A DNA stretch of 64,000 bases from Clostridium sp. BJN0001 (GTDB lineage Bacteria > Bacillota > Clostridia > Clostridiales > Clostridiaceae), in contig NZ_CP094971.1 of NCBI RefSeq assembly GCF_022869825.1, positions 1,489,501 to 1,553,500 on the forward strand, read 5' to 3'. Shown here one piece after another: positions 7,671 through 16,987 of the stretch. How positions within the stretch are numbered: position 1 is the first letter of the stretch; the number at the start of each line of letters is the position of its first letter. Made by a program: the position numbers and the translations under genes. Below the pieces are notes generated by a model. It was not told the origin of the DNA and did not search any database. It saw only the letters and a program-made list of their open reading frames with translations.

Positions 7671-9875
7671 CTAATTGTTAAGCCTATAAACATCAATTAC
7701 ACCTTTTATCTTTTTCATTTTTTTCATAACATCTTTTAGTATATCAACTGAAGGAATCTTCAATTTTATATTTATAAAAGCATATACTTGTTTATTTAAA
7801 TTGGCATTAATTGCATTAAGCTGAAGCTTTTTATCAGAGATTACGCTCATTAAATCCGAAATAAGCCCATTTCTATCCTCTGCTTTAACCTGTATTTCTG
7901 CAAAATACTCATTTCCCTTAGAAGTTCCCCAACTTACATCAATTACTCTTTCCTTATCAGTATCTATAAGATTTTTTAAATTCTCACAATCTTTTCTATG
8001 AACTGATACGCCTCTTCCTTTTGTTATATATCCAAGAATTGCATCTCCCGGCACCGGATTACAGCATTTAGCAAATCTAACCATAAGATTGCTTTCACCC
8101 TTAACAAAAATTCCATATGAATTATCAGATTTTTTGTTTTCAGTTTTAACTATATGTTCATCAATAGCTTTAGTTATAGCCTCTTGATCCTCTTTTTCAT
8201 GTATAGGCTTTTCTATTCCATTTTCTTCTTTAAGTTTTGAAATAAATGAAGATACACTTATATCTCCAACACCAATTATATCATAAAGATCATCAATATT
8301 ATGTACATTATATCTTTTTATAAGTCTCTCATAAGTATCACCTTTTGAGATTTCAGCTAATGAAACATTCTGTTTTTTAAGTTCTTTATCAAGCTGTTCT
8401 TTTCCTTTTGCAATATTTTCTTCTTTTTTAGCTTTTTTAAACCACTGTTTTATTTTACTTTTAGCCTGATTACTTTTTGCAATATTAAGCCAATCCATTT
8501 TAGGGCCTTTTGAATTTGAAGATGTAAGAATTTCTACTATTTCACCTGTTTTTAATTTATAATCAAGAGGAACTATTTTACTATTAGCTTTCGCACCTAT
8601 ACACCTATTGCCAACATCTGTATGAATTCTATATGCAAAATCAATAGGGGTTGCTCCTGCACATAAATTAATAACAACACCTTTTGGAGTAAATACAAAG
8701 ACTTCATCTGAAAATAAATCTATTTTAAATCCTTCCATAAATTCTTCTGCATCAGATGTTTCCTTCTGCCACTCTAGCATATCACGAAGCCATGCAAGTT
8801 TCTTTTCAAATCCTTTATCTTTTGAATCTCCGGAAGCATTACCTTCTTTGTATTTCCAATGCGCAGCAATACCATATTCTGCTGTCTTATGCATTTCAAA
8901 TGTTCTTATCTGGATTTCAAATGTTTTTCCTTGTGGTCCAATTACTGTAGTATGAAGCGATTGATACATGTTTGGCTTAGGCATAGCTATATAATCTTTA
9001 AATCTTCCTGGTATAGGTCTATATATTGTATGTACTATTCCAAGTACTGCATAGCAGTCTTTTACTGAATTTACCAAAACTCTTATTGCTGTAAGATCAA
9101 ATATCTGTTCTATACTCTTATTTTTATTGACCATTTTTCTATAAATACTATAGAAATGTTTAGGTCTTCCTTCTATATCAGATGTAATTCCAGAATTTTG
9201 TAATCTTTCGTGAAGATCTTTTACGATTTCATTTATATAATTTTCACGTTCAACTCTTTTTTCAGCAATTTCATCAACAAGTTTATAATATTCTTCTTCT
9301 TTCAAATATCTAAAGCAAAGGTCTTCAAGTTCCCATTTGATTTTAGACATACCTAATCTATGTGCTAAAGGAGCATAAATATTAAGTGTTTCTTTCGCTT
9401 TTCTCATTTGTTTTTCTTTTGGTGTGAATTTAAGCGTACGCATATTATGAAGTCTATCAGATAGCTTAATTATTATCACACGTATATCTTTAGCCATTGC
9501 AAGAAGCATTTTTCTTACATTATCAGCTTGCTGTTCTTCTTTTGTTTTATACTGCATTTCACCTAACTTTGTAAGTTTTGTAACACCTTCAACAAGATCA
9601 GCTACTTCCTTGCTAAAATTTTCTGCTACAAGTTCATATGTAGCATTTGTATCCTCAATTACATCATGAAGAAGACCTGCAATAATTGTATTTGTATCCA
9701 TCCCGAGATCTGCAAGTATCTCAGCAACCGCAATCGGATGAATTATATATGGCTCTCCGGACTCTCTTTTCTGTCCGTTATGAGATTTCTCTGCGAAATC
9801 ATAGGCTTTTTTTATCATATCGATATTGACATTATGGCAATTTTTATCAATTTTTTCAAGTAATTTTTCAATCAT
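7671..9875 (-). CDS. relA: Bifunctional (p)ppGpp synthetase/hydrolase Rel
   Basis: The 734-residue protein makes and degrades (p)ppGpp. The N-terminal HD hydrolase domain is intact (H46, H70-D71, and E74-D75 in LLHDVIEDT). The synthetase domain carries the RFKD form of the RxKD motif, typical of bifunctional Rel, and the EIQIRT segment. TGS, helical/zinc-finger (AKCCNPVPGD) and ACT domains follow in order, so it should sense stalled ribosomes. ATG at 9875 has AAGGGG upstream; 15 extra in-frame codons upstream would begin in the apt terminator region. It lies between apt and dtd, as in B. subtilis. Confidence 0.96.
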   Translation of the reverse strand: MIEKLLEKIDKNCHNVNIDMIKKAYDFAEKSHNGQKRESGEPYIIHPIAVAEILADLGMDTNTIIAGLLHDVIEDTNATYELVAENFSKEVADLVEGVTKLTKLGEMQYKTKEEQQADNVRKMLLAMAKDIRVIIIKLSDRLHNMRTLKFTPKEKQMRKAKETLNIYAPLAHRLGMSKIKWELEDLCFRYLKEEEYYKLVDEIAEKRVERENYINEIVKDLHERLQNSGITSDIEGRPKHFYSIYRKMVNKNKSIEQIFDLTAIRVLVNSVKDCYAVLGIVHTIYRPIPGRFKDYIAMPKPNMYQSLHTTVIGPQGKTFEIQIRTFEMHKTAEYGIAAHWKYKEGNASGDSKDKGFEKKLAWLRDMLEWQKETSDAEEFMEGFKIDLFSDEVFVFTPKGVVINLCAGATPIDFAYRIHTDVGNRCIGAKANSKIVPLDYKLKTGEIVEILTSSNSKGPKMDWLNIAKSNQAKSKIKQWFKKAKKEENIAKGKEQLDKELKKQNVSLAEISKGDTYERLIKRYNVHNIDDLYDIIGVGDISVSSFISKLKEENGIEKPIHEKEDQEAITKAIDEHIVKTENKKSDNSYGIFVKGESNLMVRFAKCCNPVPGDAILGYITKGRGVSVHRKDCENLKNLIDTDKERVIDVSWGTSKGNEYFAEIQVKAEDRNGLISDLMSVISDKKLQLNAINANLNKQVYAFINIKLKIPSVDILKDVMKKMKKIKGVIDVYRLNN

Positions 9876-9919
9876 AAGGTGTTCCCCTTTTTTTGTCAAA
9901 TAGTTTTGAATTAAATTCA

Positions 9920-9942
9920 AAGGCTGGTTAAAAACCAGCCTT
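9920..9942 (-). terminator. Hairpin between apt and rel
   Basis: A perfect 10-bp stem (AAGGCTGGTT/AACCAGCCTT) has a 3-base loop. On the minus strand it is followed by TTGAATTTAATTC, a weak U tract. It may reduce, not abolish, read-through from apt into rel, since no clear rel promoter was found. Confidence 0.6.
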
Positions 9943-9986
9943 AATTAAATTTATTATATATTATTTTATATATTTTTTCAACAAAT

Positions 9987-10508
9987 TTAAATATTATACT
10001 TTACTAAAGAGAATACATCATAATCTTTAAGTAATTTTTCTTTTGCTTTAAGATCTGTAAGCTCAACAACAAAATCAATAGAAACTACTTCTACTCCACA
10101 TTTTTTTGCAAGTTTTGCAACTGCCTCAGCAGTTCCTCCTGTTGCAAGTAAATCATCTACAATTGCAACTCTCTGACCTTTTTTTATAGCATCTTTATGA
10201 ATTTCAAGTTTATCAGTTCCATATTCAAGATCATATTCCTGATCAATAGTTTCTGCAGGAAGTTTTCCTGGTTTTCTAACTGGGATAAATCCAGCACCTA
10301 GTGCATATGCTACAGGCATACCAAATAAAAATCCTCTCGCTTCAGGAGATAAAATCAAATCAACATTCTTGTCTTCTAAATGTTTAGCTAATCTATCAAC
10401 TGACTCTTTTAAACCATCTTTATCTGCTATAAGTGTAGTAATATCTTTAAAACTAATTTCTTCTTTTGGAAAACCATTTATTACCCTTATTTTATTTTTT
10501 AAATCCAT
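9987..10508 (-). CDS. apt: Adenine phosphoribosyltransferase
   Basis: It converts adenine plus PRPP to AMP, so it is purine salvage. The 173-residue protein has the PRPP-binding loop [16 protein letters not shown] (residues 114-129) and the type I PRTase fold. A second loop carries RKPGKLP (about 78-84). Length is standard. The start ATG has GGAGG ten bases upstream and overlaps the end of the RecJ-like gene by 17 bases. This implies translational coupling in the sec-recJ-apt-rel operon. Confidence 0.96.
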   Translation of the reverse strand: MDLKNKIRVINGFPKEEISFKDITTLIADKDGLKESVDRLAKHLEDKNVDLILSPEARGFLFGMPVAYALGAGFIPVRKPGKLPAETIDQEYDLEYGTDKLEIHKDAIKKGQRVAIVDDLLATGGTAEAVAKLAKKCGVEVVSIDFVVELTDLKAKEKLLKDYDVFSLVKYNI

Positions 10509-11406
10509 CTAAGATACCTCCATCAACAAAACTAATTTTTGAATTGTCAAGTAATTTATCTTTTTTTAAATTATACAAATACTTAACAATCTGATCTGCT
10601 CTATATTTGCTGTTTGTAGTAAGAAGTTCAAGAACAATTCTAGCATTGTCCATAATTCCTACTGCTCCATTAGGAGGTATAATAAACTGAATAATTCTCT
10701 CTACCCCCTGCTTATTAAAATCTTTTATATTATTAAACTCAATAATAGATAATAATCCATTATTATTAGTATTTATTAAAAATTTATTTCCTTCTTTAAC
10801 AAATAGACCATTTTCACCTTTTAAAGATACATCAGCCCATTCAACACCTATAAGAATAAGATCTAAATATTTATTTATACTCTTCATATTATAATAAATC
10901 GCAATTGCCTGCATAAGCTTAAAAGTAAGCCCACTTACAGATAAATTTTTATATCTGTACTGACAACCTTTCTGATTCGGGTTTATATAGATATAGCCAT
11001 CAGACTCGACATCCTTCTTATTTTCAAGGACTATCAAATCAATATTAAGTAATCTACATAATTCAACTTCTTCATTCGATTTTAATCCAACTCCTAAAGT
11101 AATAAGTAAATCTGCACCTAGAAAATCAACATTATCTTTTATATCGTTCTTATTTATTCCTTCACATTTGTCTGACTTTTCATATATAAGATACTCTACA
11201 TCAGCATTTAAATATCTAAGAACAAGTATAATTGATGAAACAGCACAGATTCCGTCTACATTATATGTACCATAAACAACAATTTTCTTTCTATTATTAA
11301 TTGCTAATGACAATTTTTCTATTGCACGATTCATTCCTTTAAGAATAAACGGATTATAGCCTGATATATAATTTGGGCTATAAATACTCTCCCAGAATTT
11401 ACGCAT
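10492..11406 (-). CDS. Truncated, catalytically degenerate RecJ-like protein (DHH superfamily)
   Basis: The 304-residue protein occupies the conserved recJ slot between secF and apt and keeps recognisable RecJ core segments. These include [15 protein letters not shown] (family: NPN motif), TFKLM, and a late stretch NARIVLELL. The metal-binding motifs are lost. The YGDYDxDG motif reads YGTYNVDG (about 45-52), and the DHH triad region reads LENKK (about 127-131). The protein stops where the DHHA1 and OB domains should begin; true RecJ has about 550-800 residues. The frame is open, with GGAGG before ATG 11406, and is coupled to apt. It is therefore probably an expressed non-nuclease paralogue, not a recent wreck. 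Confidence 0.8.
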   Translation of the reverse strand: MRKFWESIYSPNYISGYNPFILKGMNRAIEKLSLAINNRKKIVVYGTYNVDGICAVSSIILVLRYLNADVEYLIYEKSDKCEGINKNDIKDNVDFLGADLLITLGVGLKSNEEVELCRLLNIDLIVLENKKDVESDGYIYINPNQKGCQYRYKNLSVSGLTFKLMQAIAIYYNMKSINKYLDLILIGVEWADVSLKGENGLFVKEGNKFLINTNNNGLLSIIEFNNIKDFNKQGVERIIQFIIPPNGAVGIMDNARIVLELLTTNSKYRADQIVKYLYNLKKDKLLDNSKISFVDGGILDGFKK

Positions 11407-11481
11407 CGCCTTTTTCCTCCATAAAATAGAAAACAACTCTATTATTATATACGATTATTAATAATATTACAAATAAAAATA

Positions 11482-11517
11482 TAAAAACCTCCATTTACTA
11501 CTAAAAGGAGGCTTTTT
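11482..11517 (-). terminator. Terminator after secF
   Basis: On the minus strand a CCTCC/GGAGG stem, extended by A/T pairs with one bulge and a 14-base loop, is followed by five T. It lies just past the secF stop. The stem is short, so partial read-through to the recJ-like gene is likely. Confidence 0.65.
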
Positions 11518-11519
11518 AT

Positions 11520-12404
11520 TTAGGCCTTTTTAAGCTTATTTTTTCTATTTTTCTTGCCTTTGATTTTAGTTTTTAAAATCACCCATACAGGGGAAGCAAT
11601 AAATATTGATGAATAAGCTCCAGTTATTATACCGATCATAAGAGGAAGTGTAAATTCTCTTACTGTTGGAACTAACACATTAATTGCAATAATAGTAACT
11701 AATGTTGATACTGATGTATTAATTGATCTTGCCATAGTTTCTGTAAGACTTGTATTGGCGATTTCATTAATATCTGATCTTCTCATTATCTTATTATTTT
11801 CTCTTATTCTATCGAAAATAACTATTGTATCATTCATTGAATATCCTATTATTGTTAATATAGCTGCTATAAACGCTGTATTTACTGGTATATTAAATAT
11901 AGCATAAAAACTTACTGTGATTAAAATATCATGAAATGTTGCAACAATTGCAGCAATTCCAAATCTAAATTCAAATCTTATAGCTATATATATAAGCATT
12001 ACTATAAATGCAGCTAAAAGTGCAAGAAGTGAATTTTGTGTAAGTTCTTTACCTATAGATGCACCAATTTCATTCTGCGAAATAAGCGCTGTCTTATCTA
12101 AAGAATATTTATCTTCTAAAGCCACCATAACAGAATTAACTTTATCACTGTCAAAATCAGTTGCTTTAATATCATATTCATATTTATCAGATATTGTTGT
12201 AACTGCTTCTGAATCAATATCTTTTACAATAGAATCTACATCTGCTTTATCTATATCTTCATTAAGTTGAATTGAGACTTCTGTACCGCCTTTGAAATCA
12301 ATACCAAAATTTAATCCTTTTACTGATAAAAAGCCGATACCAATAATTATAATTGTTAAGGAAAGACAAAACCAGATTTTACTCTTCTCAATTATTTTAT
12401 ACAT
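11520..12404 (-). CDS. secF: Protein translocase subunit SecF
   Basis: SecF works with SecD as the proton-driven part of the Sec export machine in the cytoplasmic membrane. The 294-residue protein has one N-terminal helix (about 11-28), the GIDFKGGTE motif, a periplasm-side domain, and five more helices. The conserved loop FDRIRENNK follows helix 4. The C-terminus is basic. It overlaps secD by 8 bases. Bacillus fuses SecD and SecF; separate genes are usual in Clostridium. Confidence 0.96.
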   Translation of the reverse strand: MYKIIEKSKIWFCLSLTIIIIGIGFLSVKGLNFGIDFKGGTEVSIQLNEDIDKADVDSIVKDIDSEAVTTISDKYEYDIKATDFDSDKVNSVMVALEDKYSLDKTALISQNEIGASIGKELTQNSLLALLAAFIVMLIYIAIRFEFRFGIAAIVATFHDILITVSFYAIFNIPVNTAFIAAILTIIGYSMNDTIVIFDRIRENNKIMRRSDINEIANTSLTETMARSINTSVSTLVTIIAINVLVPTVREFTLPLMIGIITGAYSSIFIASPVWVILKTKIKGKKNRKNKLKKA

Positions 12405-13668
12405 CTTTCTCGTCCCCCTTTTTCTCCTTTACTCCAAAATATGATGTCTTATTTAATAATCCAGAATTTACTGCTAAATTAATTAGAGTTTTTGTAATTA
12501 TAAGAGCAGTAAACAAACTTACTAAAATACCAATCATAAGTGTTATAGAGAATCCTTTTACTGAACCTGAACCTATAAAGTATAAGATAAGTGCACATAA
12601 TATAGTTGTTACATTAGAATCTACTATAGAAGATAATGCATTATCATGTCCTTTCTTTATAGATGATTTTATTGAAACTCCTTTTTTAAGTTCTTCTTTT
12701 GTTCTTTCAAAAATTAAAATATTTGCATCAACAGCCATACCAATTGTTAAAAGGAATGCTGCTATTCCTGGAAGTGTTAATGTTATACCAACTTCCACAA
12801 ATAATAAAAGTGCAAGTGTAATATATAATGTTAATGCAATATCTGCAAAAAATCCCTGTACTTTATATAAAAGTATCATAAATAAAAATACAATGCAGAT
12901 ACCAATAATTCCTGCTTTAACTGCATTAGGAAATGCTTTTTCTCCAAGCTGCGCTCCTACATTTTTTACTTCTACTGCTTTTACTGTTGTTGGAAGTGCA
13001 CCAGAATTTATAATTCCTGCTAATTTTTTATTAGCTTCAAGTGTATCATGTGTTTCAATTCTAGCTTCTCCATTAGTAATCTGAGACTGTACTGTAGGTG
13101 ACATTATAACATCATCATCCATGCAAATTGAAATTGCTTTACCAATATTTTTAGCTGTAGCATCAGAGAATTTTTGCTGTCCATCTTCATTAAGCTGCAG
13201 AGCAACTTCATACTGTCCTGATTCCTGATTTAACTGAGCTGTCGCTTTTTTTATATCCTTACCTGTTAAAATTTCTTCTCCATCTGGACCTTTGAATACT
13301 AGATTACCTGCTTGACTTAAGCTATCTACTATTTCTTTAGAATCACTTTGACCAGGCACCTCTACTCTTATTCTTTTATTTCCTTCTGTTGTAACAACAG
13401 TTTCTGCAACACCTAATTTATTAACTCTAAGTTCTAGATGCTGTTTTGTACTTTCAAGTTCTTCCTGTGTCACATCATCATCCTGAATCTCCATAACAAC
13501 AGAAACTCCACCCTGAAGATCTAATCCTTTTGTAAGTACTTTTTCAAAAGATTTAAATTCATATCCAAATAAATAAAATCCTCTGAAACATGCAAAAGCT
13601 AGAGCTACTATAATAGAAATAAGTAAAACGAGCAGCACTGCTGATAAACTTTTGCTCTTCTTTTTCAT
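12397..13668 (-). CDS. secD: Protein translocase subunit SecD
   Basis: The 423-residue protein has an N-terminal helix, the GLDLQGGVSVV motif, an extracytoplasmic P1/head region (about 50-240), and five C-terminal helices. These include the signature AVDANILIFERTKEE in the membrane channel. It pulls exported proteins out of SecYEG using the proton gradient. ATG at 13668 follows GGAGG closely; ten more in-frame upstream codons have no such site. It is the first gene of secD-secF-recJ-like-apt-rel and has an extended -10 promoter about 120 bases upstream. Confidence 0.96.
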   Translation of the reverse strand: MKKKSKSLSAVLLVLLISIIVALAFACFRGFYLFGYEFKSFEKVLTKGLDLQGGVSVVMEIQDDDVTQEELESTKQHLELRVNKLGVAETVVTTEGNKRIRVEVPGQSDSKEIVDSLSQAGNLVFKGPDGEEILTGKDIKKATAQLNQESGQYEVALQLNEDGQQKFSDATAKNIGKAISICMDDDVIMSPTVQSQITNGEARIETHDTLEANKKLAGIINSGALPTTVKAVEVKNVGAQLGEKAFPNAVKAGIIGICIVFLFMILLYKVQGFFADIALTLYITLALLLFVEVGITLTLPGIAAFLLTIGMAVDANILIFERTKEELKKGVSIKSSIKKGHDNALSSIVDSNVTTILCALILYFIGSGSVKGFSITLMIGILVSLFTALIITKTLINLAVNSGLLNKTSYFGVKEKKGDEKDV

Positions 13669-13786
13669 TTTAATCCTCCTCCACAAGTTCCTTATCAAAA
13701 TATAAAATATATTTTGAAGATGCTTTAATAAACATCATTATAGATTTAATCGATGTCATAATTTCATATAAATAAGCACATTTTTC

Positions 13787-13795
13787 ATTATAGCA
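13787..13795 (-). promoter_or_regulatory. Extended -10 promoter upstream of secD
   Basis: On the minus strand TGC is followed by perfect TATAAT (hexamer at 13787-13792). The TGnTATAAT form can work without a good -35, and the -35 region here (TTTAAT) is weak. The leader to secD would be about 110 bases. Confidence 0.5.
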
Positions 13796-13833
13796 TACAA
13801 TAAAATCATATTAAAGTTTTTTATATTTGCTTT

Positions 13834-14859
13834 TTAAAACAGATAATAATTTATGTCATCATAAATTACTTTTATACATACGATAACAGGTATAATTATA
13901 ATCATCCCTAAAAAGCCTCCAAAAGTATCTCCTAGAAGAAGAGAAATTATTATAATAGCAGGATGTATCTGTGTACTATCTGATGTTACCATTGGAGCTA
14001 ATAGATTTCCTTCAACTTGCTGAATCAAAAACATTCCAAGCAAAGTATATACTGCTTTTGAAGGAGATATACTAAATGCAATTAAAACAGCAGGTACAGC
14101 CCCAATAAAAGCTCCAAAATAAGGTATTATATTAACTATTCCATTAAGAATAGCTAAAACTATTACAAATTTTATATTTAAAATCCATAGCAAAATAAGT
14201 GTTAGCATAAATACAACAAAAGATAAGATAAGTTGACTTGATATATATCTTGTCATAACTTTATCTATATCAAAAAGTATGTCTTTTGAAATTTGTCGTA
14301 TTTTAGGTGGAATCAAAAAAATCATTTTATCTATTATCTGCTTTCCATCTGCCAGAATATAGTATATTATTATAGGACTTACAAAATATGATATTATATT
14401 TTGTGAAAATTCAACAATAAAAAGTGCTGTCTTCCTTGGAAGATTTTCAGCTATATATTCTTCTTTTTCAGATATCATATTATATAAATCACTTATTACA
14501 GGAGTACTTTTTAATTTGAATCGACTAGTAAAATCCTCTATATACCCCTGAGCTTTTATTTGCATATCTCCTGCAGCTGACATTTCACTGATTACTACTG
14601 GTATTATAATAAATACACTTATTATAATTATATTTATTATAAGTATTATTACAAAAAATGAAGCTTTTCTATGACTCATATTAAACTTATTTTCAAAAAA
14701 ACTAGCAAATGGTTTTAATATATATGCAAAAATAAAAGAATAAATTAATAGATTTATAATACTCTTTACTGATTCTGAAAACATATAAATTATTATAAAT
14801 AAAATTATACTTATTAAAATACCTATAAATATTAATCTTTTAACATCTTGTTTTTTCAT
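13834..14859 (-). CDS. AI-2E family (YtvI/PerM-like) membrane transporter
   Basis: The 341-residue protein has about eight hydrophobic helices: two near the N-terminus, one at about 50-80, and a cluster from about 185 to the end. The C-terminal part includes FGAFIGAVPAVLIAF and PMVTSDSTQIHPAIII, typical of the AI-2E/UPF0118 family. Members include a Na+(Li+)/H+ antiporter and suspected autoinducer exporters, so the substrate is open. ATG at 14859 has GGAG upstream and overlaps the PRC-barrel gene by 20 bases. In many clostridia alaS follows this gene; here secD does. Confidence 0.85.
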   Translation of the reverse strand: MKKQDVKRLIFIGILISIILFIIIYMFSESVKSIINLLIYSFIFAYILKPFASFFENKFNMSHRKASFFVIILIINIIIISVFIIIPVVISEMSAAGDMQIKAQGYIEDFTSRFKLKSTPVISDLYNMISEKEEYIAENLPRKTALFIVEFSQNIISYFVSPIIIYYILADGKQIIDKMIFLIPPKIRQISKDILFDIDKVMTRYISSQLILSFVVFMLTLILLWILNIKFVIVLAILNGIVNIIPYFGAFIGAVPAVLIAFSISPSKAVYTLLGMFLIQQVEGNLLAPMVTSDSTQIHPAIIIISLLLGDTFGGFLGMIIIIPVIVCIKVIYDDINYYLF

Positions 14860-15340
14860 AAATACACTCCATGCTATGAGGAATAGATTTAAATGAAACT
14901 GTATCAGTATTTGTATATATGACAAAATTTTCTCCTAATATACAGTCATTTATAAGTAATATCTTCTTTCCATTTATAAGCTTATCAAAAAAGCCTGAAG
15001 AAACAATAAGCGCTTTAATTGAAAAATCTCCTTTGTTTATAATAATATCCTCAATTGCTCCTTTTGTAGTTCCATTAGAATTTTTTACTTCCATATTTTT
15101 TATAGATTTAAATTCAATTCCTTCATTCTTTTGTGCCTCCAAAGCAATAACACAGTCTGATATATCTATCACTTTATCAATAGGTACAAAATTTCTTTTT
15201 GATAAGATAAATCTATTACTAACTTTAAATCCTAAAAGTATACCTTTGTAAAAATCTATGACAACATCAACAATAGTTCCTAATTTTCTTCCATTAAGAT
15301 CAATTACTTTTTTTAAATAAAAATCTTTTACTCTATACAT
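14840..15340 (-). CDS. PRC-barrel domain protein
   Basis: The 166-residue soluble protein contains two PRC-barrel modules (about 1-75 and 80-150), each with the pattern of a beta-strand, then GTIVDVVID or GAIEDIIIN. PRC barrels bind RNA or protein partners, as in RimM and photosynthetic reaction-centre H subunit, but the role of this clostridial two-module form is unknown. It lies between mnmA and the AI-2E gene in a conserved clostridial order. A strong terminator separates it from mnmA, so it may have its own promoter. Confidence 0.8.
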   Translation of the reverse strand: MYRVKDFYLKKVIDLNGRKLGTIVDVVIDFYKGILLGFKVSNRFILSKRNFVPIDKVIDISDCVIALEAQKNEGIEFKSIKNMEVKNSNGTTKGAIEDIIINKGDFSIKALIVSSGFFDKLINGKKILLINDCILGENFVIYTNTDTVSFKSIPHSMECIYEKTRC

Positions 15341-15401
15341 AATTTAGTCCTCCACCATTTTTTATCTTTAATAATTTCTCCAAAATTATATGTTTTAATA
15401 C

Positions 15402-15451
15402 AAAAAAAGCTCCTAAAACTTGATGAATTACTATCACCTAAGTTTTAGGAG
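15402..15451 (-). terminator. Terminator after mnmA
   Basis: A perfect 12-bp stem (15410-15421 with 15440-15451) has an 18-base loop. It is followed on the minus strand by GCTTTTTTT. It lies 14 bases past the mnmA stop. Confidence 0.9.
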
Positions 15452-15465
15452 TAAAAAAGTATTTA

Positions 15466-16542
15466 TTAAAGAATCTTAGATATTATTCCGCCGCCTACTA
15501 CTATATTTCCATCATAAAATACAACCGACTGTCCTAAAGTTATAGCACGTTGTTTTTGAAGGAACTTAACATGTACACTTCCATTTTTATAAGGTTTTAT
15601 AACAGCATCAGCTTGCTTTGCTGAATATCTTATTTTAGCTTTTACGTTCATTTCTTTTTCAAGATTATCAAACGGTATAAAGTTTAAATCTGTAGCAATC
15701 AGTTCATCTTTAAATATATCATCTTCAGCACCGATAACAACTTCATTTGTTCTAGCATTTATACCAGTAACAAATACAGGTCTTCCAAGTGATAATCCAA
15801 GACCTTTTCTTTGACCTATAGTATAATATACAATTCCTTTGTGACGACCTAATATATGGCCATCTTTATCTACAAAGTTACCAGGTCTTACTCTATCTGG
15901 TTTACATGACTTTATATATTTTCCATGATCATTGTCTGAAATGAAGCATATCTCTTCACTGTCTTTCTTATTATGAACTGCAAGACCAATCTTTTTTGCA
16001 ATCTCTCTTATTTCAGGTTTCTCATATTCTCCACATGGCATAAGTGTCGCACTTAATTGATCCTGAGTAAGATTATATAATGCATATGTCTGATCCTTAT
16101 GGTCATCATCAGACCTTAAAAGAAGAAATCTGCCATCTTTTTGAGTAACTTTTGCATAATGACCTGTTGCCACATAGTCTGCGCCTATTCCCCTTGCTCT
16201 TCTTAAAAGCTCATTGAATTTCAAATATTTATTACACTGAATACATGGATTTGGAGTTCTTCCGTCTATATATTCTTGAACAAAATTATCTATTACTTTG
16301 TCTTTAAAATAATCTCTAAAATTTAAAACATAAAAAGGTATACCAAGCTTATCGCAAACCATTCTTGCATCATTTACTGCAGAAAAAGAACAACATCCAC
16401 CTTCTTTTTCTTCATAGTCATTGTCTTCCTGCCATATCTGCATTGTTGCACCTATAACATCGTATCCCTGCTCTTTTAAAAGATATGCAGCGACAGAACT
16501 ATCTACTCCACCACTCATACCAACCAATACTTTCTTTTTCAT
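15466..16542 (-). CDS. mnmA: tRNA-specific 2-thiouridylase MnmA
   Basis: It thiolates U34 of tRNA Lys, Glu and Gln using sulfur from a cysteine desulfurase. The 358-residue protein has the PP-loop GMSGGVDSS (residues 8-16), the catalytic cysteine C103 in PCIQCNK, and the persulfide cysteine C199 in EEICFISD. Length is standard. It follows nifU by 12 bases, in the typical clostridial iscR-nifS-nifU-mnmA operon, which makes NifS its likely sulfur donor. Confidence 0.97.
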   Translation of the reverse strand: MKKKVLVGMSGGVDSSVAAYLLKEQGYDVIGATMQIWQEDNDYEEKEGGCCSFSAVNDARMVCDKLGIPFYVLNFRDYFKDKVIDNFVQEYIDGRTPNPCIQCNKYLKFNELLRRARGIGADYVATGHYAKVTQKDGRFLLLRSDDDHKDQTYALYNLTQDQLSATLMPCGEYEKPEIREIAKKIGLAVHNKKDSEEICFISDNDHGKYIKSCKPDRVRPGNFVDKDGHILGRHKGIVYYTIGQRKGLGLSLGRPVFVTGINARTNEVVIGAEDDIFKDELIATDLNFIPFDNLEKEMNVKAKIRYSAKQADAVIKPYKNGSVHVKFLQKQRAITLGQSVVFYDGNIVVGGGIISKIL

Positions 16543-16554
16543 ATAACACCTCTA

Positions 16555-16986
16555 CTAATTTTCCTGTACTTGTTCATGAACATCATCGCTATGTGAATTC
16601 ATTGGCTTTTCTTCAAGATTATGTTTTTTTCTGTAATCATTAATAGCTTTATGAATAGCATCTTCAGCTAAAACTGAGCAATGCATTTTTATAGGAGGAA
16701 GTCCATCAAGTGCTTCAGCAACCGCTTTATTTGTAAGTTCCCATGCTTCATCTATTGTCTTGCCTTTTATTAATTCTGTAGCCATAGAAGATGATGCAAT
16801 TGCACTTCCACATCCAAAAGTTTTAAACTTTACATCTTTAATTATGTTGTCTTCAACTTTTAGATATATCTTCATTATATCACCGCACTTAGGATTTCCA
16901 ACCTCTCCTACTCCATCTGCATTTTCTATTTCTCCTACATTTCTTGGGTTTTTAAAATGTTCTAATACCTTATCACTATATATCAT
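16555..16986 (-). CDS. nifU: Fe-S cluster scaffold NifU/IscU-like
   Basis: The 143-residue protein carries the IscU-type cluster ligands C34 with D36 (KCGD), C59 (GCGSA) and C103 (HCSVLAED). It has a short His/Asp-rich tail and lacks the ferredoxin and Nfu domains of full NifU. It assembles Fe-S clusters on sulfur from NifS. ATG at 16986 is used; its AAAGGAG site lies inside the 3' end of nifS, one base of gap separates the genes, and translation is probably coupled. Confidence 0.95.
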   Translation of the reverse strand: MIYSDKVLEHFKNPRNVGEIENADGVGEVGNPKCGDIMKIYLKVEDNIIKDVKFKTFGCGSAIASSSMATELIKGKTIDEAWELTNKAVAEALDGLPPIKMHCSVLAEDAIHKAINDYRKKHNLEEKPMNSHSDDVHEQVQEN

Positions 16987-16987
16987 A

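Noticed and set aside
10492..11406. Full-length recJ split by frameshift
   Set aside because: The downstream DHHA1/OB half is not found in any frame, since apt begins inside the gene end. Motif loss is in the first half and not at a break.
12353..13084. A 243-codon open frame on the plus strand opposite secD and secF
   Set aside because: It mirrors the codon structure of the sec genes, has no ribosome-binding site, and gives a Ser/Pro/Ile-rich product without domains.
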